From Clostridia bacterium (lineage in GTDB: Bacteria > Bacillota > Sulfobacillia > SLMV01), in the NCBI GenBank assembly GCA_007136565.1, contig SLGS01000187.1:1-10964 (forward strand): a stretch of DNA of 10,964 bases, given 5' to 3'. The notes under the pieces were generated by a model. That model saw only the letters and a program-made list of their open reading frames with translations, did no database searches and was not told where the DNA came from. Positions 5,734 through 10,964 of this stretch are shown here, piece by piece. The stretch's first letter is position 1, and each line of letters starts with the position of its first letter. The position numbers and the translations under genes are program-made.

Positions 5734-7050
5734 TCATCGATCTTCCACCCTTTCGACCAGCTCCGTCGCCTTCGCCCTCGCACGGAGAACTATCTCGGAT
5801 GCGTCGTGCCCCAGGAGATTACCGCCGGCGACCAGGTGTTCGCCATCCACTATCACGCGCTCTACGTCCGAGGGTCCCGCGCAGTAAGCCAACTGCGAGG
5901 GGGCATCATACCCCGGGGCGAGTCGAGCGTCGTCGAGATTCACCACCACGACGTCGGCGCGAAAGCCGGGAGCCAACTCCCCGACATCTTCCAGTCCCAG
6001 GGCTAAGGCTCCTCCCCGGGTGGCCAGGTACAGGAGCCTTTCGGCCGGAAGTGCCCGGGCGTCGAGACGCGTGCCCTTTTGGAGATAGCCGGCGAACCGC
6101 ATCTCCTCCCACATGTCCAGGGTCGCCGAGCTGGCTGCGCCGTCGGTGCCCAACCCGACCAGCATCCCGGCGTCGAGCATGTCCTCCACGGGGGCGATGC
6201 CGCAGGCGAGGCGGAGGTTGCTACGCGGGCAATGGGCCAATCCCACGCCATGTTCGACGAGGACCTCCACCGCTCTCTCGTCGAGATGAACGCCGTGCGC
6301 CACGGTTACGTGCCCCGAATCGAAGATACCGGCCTCGAGGTAGCAGTCGACGGGATCCTTCCCGAAGAGCCCGCGCACATTTTGCCGCTCGTCGGGCGTC
6401 TCCTCGAGGTGGGTGTGGATGCCGACGCCGAGGTCCGAGGCGAGGCGCGCCACCCTTTCTAGGTATTCCGGCGGACAGGTATAGGCGGCGTGGGGGCCGA
6501 GCTGCACCGTGATTCTCCCCCCCGCACCCTCGTGCCATTTTTCGGCGAAGTCCCTGGAGACCCGCATGTCCCTTTCCACATCCGAATCCAGGCCGATGAG
6601 GCCCTGGGACAAGACGCCGCGAATACCCATGTCGGAGACTACGCTGGCGACCCGATCCATGGGGAAGTACATGTCGGCAAAACACGTGGTCCCACCCAAC
6701 AACATCTCCACCACCGCCAGCGCCGTGCCCACTTCCACGTCCTCGGCGGTCATCTGGGCCTCTATAGGCCAGATGTGTTCTCGCAGCCACTCCATCAGGG
6801 GAAGATCGTCGGCGTATCCTCGGAGCAGGGTCATCCCGGCGTGACCGTGGGCATTCACCAATCCGGGCATGACCAAACGCCCCGATACATCGATTACTTC
6901 CGGGTCGAAATCCTCGGGGACGGCACCCTCGTCGCCGGCGGCCAGGATCAACCCGGAGCGTATGGCCAAATCCCCGGGTACCGCCCGCACAACGCCGGGG
7001 GAATCCCCCGGTACTATGAGGGTCCCCCCCTTCAAGATCATTTCGGACAA
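5734..7050 (-). CDS. mtaD: 5-methylthioadenosine/S-adenosylhomocysteine deaminase (MtaD/DadD type)
   Basis: A metal-dependent amidohydrolase that converts the adenine of MTA, SAH or 5'-deoxyadenosine to hypoxanthine with release of ammonia. From the chosen start it is 438 residues. Visible motifs: H68 and H70 (NAHGHAGMTLLRGYADDLPL), H187 (GPHAAYTC), H214 and the base E217 (HTHLEETPDE), H252 (VAHGVHL), AHCPRSNLRLACGIAP (272-287) and metal ligand D303 (GLGTDGAASS). The long ADDLPLMEWL segment is typical of MTA/SAH deaminases rather than of guanine or cytosine deaminases. The start is TTG at 7050-7048, with a perfect AGGAGG 8 nt upstream. The longer ORF from 7092 would overlap degV by 29 nt without a comparable site. 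It shares an operon with an MTAP-family phosphorylase and an AhcY homologue, which supports a role in SAM by-product salvage. Confidence 0.92.
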   Translation of the reverse strand: MSEMILKGGTLIVPGDSPGVVRAVPGDLAIRSGLILAAGDEGAVPEDFDPEVIDVSGRLVMPGLVNAHGHAGMTLLRGYADDLPLMEWLREHIWPIEAQMTAEDVEVGTALAVVEMLLGGTTCFADMYFPMDRVASVVSDMGIRGVLSQGLIGLDSDVERDMRVSRDFAEKWHEGAGGRITVQLGPHAAYTCPPEYLERVARLASDLGVGIHTHLEETPDERQNVRGLFGKDPVDCYLEAGIFDSGHVTVAHGVHLDERAVEVLVEHGVGLAHCPRSNLRLACGIAPVEDMLDAGMLVGLGTDGAASSATLDMWEEMRFAGYLQKGTRLDARALPAERLLYLATRGGALALGLEDVGELAPGFRADVVVVNLDDARLAPGYDAPSQLAYCAGPSDVERVIVDGEHLVAGGNLLGHDASEIVLRARAKATELVERVEDR

Positions 7051-7058
7051 AACCGGAC

Positions 7059-7064
7059 CCTCCT
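7059..7064 (-). promoter_or_regulatory. Shine-Dalgarno that fixes the mtaD start at TTG 7050
   Basis: AGGAGG (7064-7059) overlaps the degV TGA stop by one base and lies 8 nt before TTG 7050. This suggests translational coupling with degV and selects the TTG over the upstream start at 7092. Confidence 0.75.
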
Positions 7065-7897
7065 CAGACCGATATGACGATGCTTCCGGCACCAGCGTGG
7101 GTCGAGATGACCGAACCCATGGGCACGATGATCACGTCGCGGGGGTTCATCTTCTTGACCTTTTCGGCCAACCATTCGGCCCACTCGAGGTTGGCGGCGT
7201 GACTTATCACCATGATCCGATCCTCGATGTCCACGCCCTCAGCCTCGATGAGTTCGATTATCCTGGCGAACATCTTCTCGGTGCCGCGGATCTTTTCCAG
7301 CATCTCGATTTCACCGTCGACGTTGTGGCAAATCACGCGAATGCTCATGAAGTCGGCTATGCGCCCCTGCAGACGGGAGAGACGTCCACCCTTGACCAGG
7401 TTGGTCAGATCCAAAAACCCCTGGAAAATGCGCATGTTTTCCCTGTAGTTCACCAGGTAATCGAGGACCTCCCCGAGTTCTTTTCCCTCGCGAAGCAGCT
7501 GGGCGGCCCTGATGACCTGGGCTCCCTCGGCCGACGTGGCGGCTTTCGTATCGAAGACCTCGATCTCGGCGTCGGGCAACATCTGCGCCGCCATGCGGGC
7601 CGATTGGGCCGTGCCGCTCAATTTCTCCGATATGGTCATGCAAAGGATCGGTCCTCGTTCCGCCAGCCGCTCGAATACCTCGAGGAAAGCCCCGGGCGAG
7701 GGTTGTGAAGTGGTGGGAAGTGTCTTGGAACCCGCCATCAGATCCATGAAGTCCGACGGCGACATGGTGCCGTCTTCGAAGCCGCGCCCGCCCAGGCTAA
7801 CCGTGAGCGGCACGCAAGTAATACCGTATTCCTCCAGGATCTCGTCGGGCAAATCGGCGGCGCTATCGGTGACCAACTGTACTGCGGAATCGTTCAA
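7064..7897 (-). CDS. DegV family fatty-acid-binding protein
   Basis: DegV/FakB proteins bind a fatty acid; FakB members present it to the kinase FakA for phosphorylation. The 277-residue length is usual. Motifs in order: VTDSAADLP (9-17), TTSQPSPGAF (62-71), ISEKLSGTAQSA (89-100), DTKAATSAEGAQV (116-128), GFLDLTNLVKGGRLSRLQG (160-178), and a C-terminal MGSVISTHAGAGSI (260-273) corresponding to the lipid head-group site. The start is TTG at 7897-7895 with AAGGGG 7 nt upstream. It lies 25 nt after the AhcY gene and 13 nt before mtaD, so it is embedded in the nucleoside-salvage operon. The sequence does not show why, and no FakA gene is in the window. Confidence 0.93.
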   Translation of the reverse strand: MNDSAVQLVTDSAADLPDEILEEYGITCVPLTVSLGGRGFEDGTMSPSDFMDLMAGSKTLPTTSQPSPGAFLEVFERLAERGPILCMTISEKLSGTAQSARMAAQMLPDAEIEVFDTKAATSAEGAQVIRAAQLLREGKELGEVLDYLVNYRENMRIFQGFLDLTNLVKGGRLSRLQGRIADFMSIRVICHNVDGEIEMLEKIRGTEKMFARIIELIEAEGVDIEDRIMVISHAANLEWAEWLAEKVKKMNPRDVIIVPMGSVISTHAGAGSIVISV

Positions 7898-7922
7898 CGG
7901 GACACCCCTTTCGAAATGTGGG

Positions 7923-9143
7923 TCACACTTTCCAACTGCTCAGGTATCGAACCTGTTCATCGGTGAGGACATCCAGGGGTACCCCCAGGGCCTCGAGCCG
8001 CAGTTTGGCTACGCGGCGATCGATGTCATCGCCCACCGGATATACCGCGGGGGGAAGCCCCGGGTTCTCCGAGATATACTTGAGGGCCAGAAGCTGCAGG
8101 GCGAAACTCATGTCCATGATCTCCGCGGGGTGACCGTCGGCGCAGGCCAGGTTGACTAGCCTACCCTCGCCCAGTAGGTACAACCTGCCTCCGTCGGGCC
8201 TGGTGTAGCGGCGAATGCCGTATCGAACCTCTTCGTAATCTCCGCACAGCCGAGACAGGTCATTTACGCTTACCTCCACGTCGAAATGACCGGCGTTGGA
8301 CAGGATGGCACCGTCCTTCATCCGCTCCATGTGCCGCCCGGAGATGACGTCGCTGCATCCGGTAACCGTCACGAAGATGTCGCCCTCGGGGGCCGCGAGA
8401 TCCATGGTGGTCACATCGCACCCATCCATGAGGGCTTCGTTGGCCGCCACGGGATCCACCTCGGTGACCGTCACGCGGGCACCCATTCCGCGGGCGCGCA
8501 GCGCGACACCCTTGCCACACCATCCGTAGCCGGCCACCACGACTCGCTTGCCGGCGACGACGAGGTTGGTAGCCCGCACGATACCGTCCCAGACCGATTG
8601 GCCCGTTCCGTAGCGATTATCGAAGAGGTACTTGCTCAGGGCGTCGTTGACTGCCAGAACGGGGAAGGATAGTCTCCCCTCGGCGCTGAGGGCTCGAAGC
8701 CTCATCAGCCCGGTGGTGGTCTCCTCCGCCCCGCCGATGACGTCCTCGGCCAGCTCGGGATGGCTGTCGTGCAGTAGGCCTATCAGGTCTCCACCGTCGT
8801 CTATTATGAGGTGCGGACGGGTCTTCGCCACCGCCTCGACGTACGCGTGATACTCCTCGTCGGTACATCCGTGGTGGCTGTGTACGGCCACGCCCGTTTC
8901 CGCCAGGGCAACGGCGACATCGTCCTGTGTGGAAAGTGGATTCGACCCCGCGATGGCCACCTCGGCCCCGAGATCGGAAAGCAGCTTGGCCAGGTAAGCG
9001 GTCTTCGCCTCCAGGTGCAGGCATATGGCGACCCTGTAACCGGCGAAGGGTTGGTCATCCATCAGTTCCTCCCGCAGCCTTTGCAATACGGGCATGTGCG
9101 CGCTGGCCCACTCCATCTTCTTGGCACCGGAATCCGGTATCAT
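7923..9143 (-). CDS. ahcY: AhcY-family hydrolase (S-adenosyl- or S-inosyl-homocysteine hydrolase)
   Basis: An NAD-containing enzyme that splits S-nucleosyl-homocysteine to homocysteine and nucleoside. The 406-residue protein is the short Thermotoga/archaeal type, ending RYLSSWKV without the Lys/Tyr tail of mammalian SAHH. Conserved: H43, STQDDVA (71-77), the IIDDGGD Asp pair (115-116), EETTTG (140-145), K171, D175 and N176 (SKYLFDNRYG), the NAD loop GYGWCGKG (205-212), NAGHFDVE (283-290) and H338 (DGHP). The substrate motif is HLEAKT (43-48). In human SAHH it is HMTVET, so Thr57 and the adenine-contacting Glu59 are replaced by Glu45 and Lys47. That fits a different base, such as hypoxanthine, but some enzymes with this motif have been called SAH hydrolases. 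The start is ATG 9143 with GGAGGAG just upstream, 2 nt after the phosphorylase stop; the longer ORF is a shadow inside the phosphorylase gene. Confidence 0.93.
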   Translation of the reverse strand: MIPDSGAKKMEWASAHMPVLQRLREELMDDQPFAGYRVAICLHLEAKTAYLAKLLSDLGAEVAIAGSNPLSTQDDVAVALAETGVAVHSHHGCTDEEYHAYVEAVAKTRPHLIIDDGGDLIGLLHDSHPELAEDVIGGAEETTTGLMRLRALSAEGRLSFPVLAVNDALSKYLFDNRYGTGQSVWDGIVRATNLVVAGKRVVVAGYGWCGKGVALRARGMGARVTVTEVDPVAANEALMDGCDVTTMDLAAPEGDIFVTVTGCSDVISGRHMERMKDGAILSNAGHFDVEVSVNDLSRLCGDYEEVRYGIRRYTRPDGGRLYLLGEGRLVNLACADGHPAEIMDMSFALQLLALKYISENPGLPPAVYPVGDDIDRRVAKLRLEALGVPLDVLTDEQVRYLSSWKV

Positions 9144-9145
9144 AG

Positions 9146-9925
9146 CTACTCCTCCCCCCGGGGGTCGCCCGCGGCGACCTCCTCGAAAAATGCTCCAACC
9201 AGGGCGCCCAGCTGCCTCCGATTGGCATCCATGGCCTCCAGGACTTCCTCGTGCGTCAGCGGATCGTCGGATATTCCCGCGCCGAGGTTGGTCACCAGGG
9301 CCAGGGCCGCATACGGTAGCCCGAGCTCCCGGGCCAGGACCACCTCCGGAACATTCGTCATGCCCACGACGTCCCCGCCGAGATCGGCGAACATGCGCAC
9401 TTCCGCGGCGGTCTCGAACCTGGGTCCCTCGGTGCAAACGTAGGTTCCCCGGTCTACCAGGTCCACCCCGGCCCGCCGGGCGGCCCGGGTCACCAGGCAA
9501 CGTACTCCCTCGTCGTATGGTCGAGTCATGTCGGTGTGCTCCACCCGCCCGATGCCGTCGAAGAAGGTCGAGGGGCGGGAGCGGGTGAAGTCTAGGAATT
9601 GATCCAGCAGCACCAATCTGCCCGGGGGCAGATCCTCGCGCAGGGATCCCACGGCGGCCGTCGCCAGGATCGGTCCGGCACCCGCCGAAGCCAGGGCAGC
9701 TATGTTGGCGCGGTAGTTTATCCTGTGGGGTGGAATGGAATGGTCACTCCCGTGCCTGGGGAGAAATAAGACGTCGACGGATGCACCGTTCGACGCCTCG
9801 TAAGTACCCTTATTGAACGTGACTTCCCCGTACTCGGTGGACCGTGGCAACTGCCCTTCGAGCTCGAGGCCGGGAACGTCGTACACCCCAGTACCACCGA
9901 TGATGCCGACGGTCACATCATCCAT
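9146..9925 (-). CDS. mtnP: MTAP-family nucleoside phosphorylase, predicted 6-oxopurine type (MTI phosphorylase-like)
   Basis: The family cleaves 5'-methylthioadenosine or purine nucleosides with phosphate. The protein is 259 residues. Motifs: GIIGGTGVYD (7-16), PRHGSDHSIPPHRINYRANI (56-75), TAAVGSLREDLPPG (89-102), LDQFLDFTRSRPSTF (107-121), TEGPRFETAAE (165-175) and GMTNVPEVVLARE (188-200). Overall it resembles MTAP, but two base-reading positions differ. E171 stands where human MTAP has Ser178, and N213 (LVTNLGAG) where MTAP has Asp220. Glu and Asn are the residues that read 6-oxopurines in PNP (E201/N243) and occur in Pseudomonas MTI phosphorylase PA3004. Start ATG 9925 has GGAGG 9 nt upstream and overlaps the MarR gene by 8 nt; the longer ORF adds an unconserved 21 residues. 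Confidence 0.92.
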   Translation of the reverse strand: MDDVTVGIIGGTGVYDVPGLELEGQLPRSTEYGEVTFNKGTYEASNGASVDVLFLPRHGSDHSIPPHRINYRANIAALASAGAGPILATAAVGSLREDLPPGRLVLLDQFLDFTRSRPSTFFDGIGRVEHTDMTRPYDEGVRCLVTRAARRAGVDLVDRGTYVCTEGPRFETAAEVRMFADLGGDVVGMTNVPEVVLARELGLPYAALALVTNLGAGISDDPLTHEEVLEAMDANRRQLGALVGAFFEEVAAGDPRGEE

Positions 9926-10433
9926 CGTCGGTTCCCTCCCGCGGCTTGTCCCCGACCGCTTCCCCTGAATCATCGCCTGTTTTGGCATCCCGGGCGACCA
10001 TCATGTCGTACATACCGGCGAGGGAGTCCCTTATCGTGGTCCTATCCTCGTCGGAGAGGTGGCCCAAGACGTCACTTAGGTAGCGAATCCTCGCCGCCAT
10101 GACCTCCTCGAGCAGCTCGTGCCCGCGGGGTTTAGCGCGCAATCGAATGACTCGACCGTCCTTTTCATCGCGCACCCTTTCGACCAGGTCCGCCTTCTCC
10201 ATCCGGTTGATGAGGTCGGTAACCGTGCTGGACGCCAGGTACAGGTGTCGACAAAGGCACCCCATGGTGAGATTGTCGTTGTAGATGATGGTCACCAGGG
10301 CGGTGAACTGGGGCGGGGTGATCTCGAAGGTCGAGAGAATGCTCCTGCCCCTGTGTCGCACGATATGGCTCGTGCGGCGGAGAAGATAATCTATTTCCTC
10401 CACCAGGCATTCGAAACTTCTTCCGTCGCGCAT
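9918..10433 (-). CDS. MarR family transcriptional regulator
   Basis: The protein is 171 residues, slightly long for the family. A winged helix-turn-helix spans about 42-102: ITPPQFTALVTII, then the recognition segment LASSTVTDLINRMEKADLVER (66-86) and a wing with DEKDGRVIRLRAKPRG. Flanking helices would form the dimer interface. The C-terminal 23 residues (from about 149) are acidic, Gly-rich and probably disordered. It has a C-x-C pair at the start of the DNA-binding domain (C59, C61) and C9 near the N-terminus. The start is ATG 10433 with GGAGG 7 nt upstream; a TTG at 10448 is in frame but overlaps that site. It overlaps the phosphorylase gene by 8 nt, so it is co-translated with the salvage genes and is a natural candidate to regulate them. 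The ligand is unknown. Confidence 0.92.
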   Translation of the reverse strand: MRDGRSFECLVEEIDYLLRRTSHIVRHRGRSILSTFEITPPQFTALVTIIYNDNLTMGCLCRHLYLASSTVTDLINRMEKADLVERVRDEKDGRVIRLRAKPRGHELLEEVMAARIRYLSDVLGHLSDEDRTTIRDSLAGMYDMMVARDAKTGDDSGEAVGDKPREGTDDG

Positions 10434-10458
10434 CTGCTTGCCTCCCAACGAAGGGTAG

Positions 10459-10475
10459 TCGAACCCGAGATTCGA
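10459..10475. promoter_or_regulatory. Inverted repeat upstream of the MarR gene (possible operator)
   Basis: TCGAA (10459-10463) and TTCGA (10471-10475) are separated by 7 nt in the 53-nt ndk-marR gap, 26 nt before the MarR start. On the minus strand a TTGAAA lies just upstream (10483-10478), but the hexamer 17 nt later is a poor -10. The dyad spacing is possible for a MarR dimer, but the arms are short and may be chance. Confidence 0.3.
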
Positions 10476-10486
10476 GATTTCAAGGC

Positions 10487-10903
10487 CTACTGGAGTTCGT
10501 CGGGGAAGAAGAGGGCGATTTCCCGCTCGGCGGTGTCGGGCCCGTCGGAACCGTGAACCAGGTTATTATCGATGTGCAGCCCGAAATCACCGCGGACGGT
10601 CCCCGCGGCGGCTTCCGCCGGATTAGTTGCACCCATGGTGGAGCGAGCGGCCTCGATGGCATTGGGTCCCTCCCAAACGGAAGCGACCACCGGGCCGGAG
10701 GTAATGTATTCAATGAGGTCATCGAAAAACGGTTTGTCCGCGTGAACCCCGTAATGCTCGCGGGCCAGTTCACCGGATACCCGCATCATCCTCAACGCGC
10801 GCAGCTTCAGGCCGCGCCTTTCGAACTTCGCCAAGATCTCGCCCACCAGGCCGCGCTCCACACCGTCGGGCTTTACCATCACAAAGGTCTTCTCTGAGAG
10901 CAT
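10487..10903 (-). CDS. ndk: Nucleoside diphosphate kinase
   Basis: Ndk transfers the gamma-phosphate of ATP to nucleoside diphosphates through a phospho-histidine. The 138-residue protein is of normal length. It begins MLSEKTFVMVKPDGVERG with the conserved Lys11. It has KPFFDDLIEYITSGPVVA (57-74), WEGPNAIEAARSTMGATNP (77-95) and the active-site segment NLVHGSDGPDTAEREIALFF, where H117 is the phosphorylated residue. The usual motif is HGSDSxESA; the Gly-Pro-Asp-Thr variant here is conservative. The start is ATG 10903; the ribosome site (GGATGG, 10 nt upstream) is weak, and a longer in-frame ORF to 10951 is not conserved. It lies 53 nt upstream of marR and probably reads into it. Confidence 0.97.
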   Translation of the reverse strand: MLSEKTFVMVKPDGVERGLVGEILAKFERRGLKLRALRMMRVSGELAREHYGVHADKPFFDDLIEYITSGPVVASVWEGPNAIEAARSTMGATNPAEAAAGTVRGDFGLHIDNNLVHGSDGPDTAEREIALFFPDELQ

Positions 10904-10964
10904 CGTGTTCGGGCCATCCGCCCCGAAGGGCTTCGAAAGCCCAAGCCTCACCTGCCTTTCTCAA
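10904..10964 (-). other. Region upstream of ndk at the window edge
   Basis: These 61 nt hold a perfect hairpin, GGGCTT-CGA-AAGCCC (10928-10942), without a U-run. An upstream gene could end at the TGA at 10950-10948 or 10963-10961, but too little is visible to assign one. I see no promoter with two good boxes. Confidence 0.3.

Noticed and set aside
5514..6512. 332-codon plus-strand ORF rich in Arg, Pro and Gly
   Set aside because: It is antisense to mtaD and the thioesterase and has the composition of a frame shadow.
7051..7092. Longer mtaD start at 7092
   Set aside because: It would overlap degV by 29 nt and ignore the AGGAGG placed 8 nt before TTG 7050.
9144..9500. N-terminal extension of the AhcY ORF up to 9500
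   Set aside because: It is Gly/Arg/Pro-rich and lies out of frame inside the phosphorylase gene. The real start is ATG 9143 with GGAGGAG upstream.
10434..10486. Possible promoter between ndk and marR (TTGAAA with 17-nt spacing)
   Set aside because: The matching -10 hexamer (GACTAC) shares only two positions with consensus. Kept only as context for the dyad.
1..10964. Mobile elements, CRISPR arrays, tRNA or rRNA genes
   Set aside because: No long terminal repeats, transposase-like ORF, regularly spaced repeats or RNA-gene signatures were seen.

Overview
The window is about 11 kb of compact, GC-rich bacterial chromosome. It holds twelve protein-coding genes, one of them cut by the left edge. 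No tRNA, rRNA, mobile element or CRISPR array is visible. The gene families (DegV, a YlbF/YheA-type protein, a Bacillus-like NusA, a Thermotoga-like AhcY), purine-rich Shine-Dalgarno sites and frequent TTG starts suggest a GC-rich Bacillota or deep-branching relative. That placement is inference; there is no rRNA to fix it.

Layout. (1) On the minus strand at 1-1430 lies the start of the rimP-nusA operon. It has a good sigma-70-type promoter, a roughly 120-nt leader with a terminator-like hairpin, rimP, and the first 248 codons of nusA. (2) nfo (endonuclease IV) lies upstream on the same strand and has all nine metal ligands. (3) Divergent from nfo, a two-gene plus-strand unit encodes an M20-family metallopeptidase homologue and a D-2-hydroxyacid dehydrogenase. 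The M20 protein appears to lack its catalytic glutamate. (4) The plus unit converges on a long minus-strand operon at two adjacent perfect hairpins (4821-4871). One of these carries the stop codon of the ylbF-like gene in its loop. (5) The minus-strand operon, in transcription order, is ndk, a MarR-type regulator, an MTAP-family phosphorylase, an AhcY-family hydrolase, a DegV protein, an MTA/SAH deaminase (MtaD), a hotdog thioesterase and a YlbF/YheA-like protein. Most junctions are short or overlapping.

How the genes work together. The phosphorylase, AhcY homologue and deaminase all act on the nucleoside by-products of S-adenosylmethionine: methylthioadenosine, S-adenosylhomocysteine and possibly 5'-deoxyadenosine. 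The phosphorylase has the Glu and Asn that read 6-oxopurines in purine nucleoside phosphorylases, where adenine-specific MTAPs have Ser and Asp. The AhcY homologue has Glu and Lys at the two N-terminal positions that in mammalian SAH hydrolase are Thr and the adenine-contacting Glu. With a deaminase in the same operon, the set reads best as a deaminate-first (inosine-type) salvage route: MTA to MTI to hypoxanthine plus methylthioribose-1-phosphate, and SAH to S-inosylhomocysteine to homocysteine plus inosine. Each step has precedent elsewhere (Pseudomonas MTI phosphorylase, Methanocaldococcus S-inosylhomocysteine hydrolase). A single MarR-headed operon carrying all three is the most interesting feature of the window. 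Substrate specificity remains an inference from residues and context.
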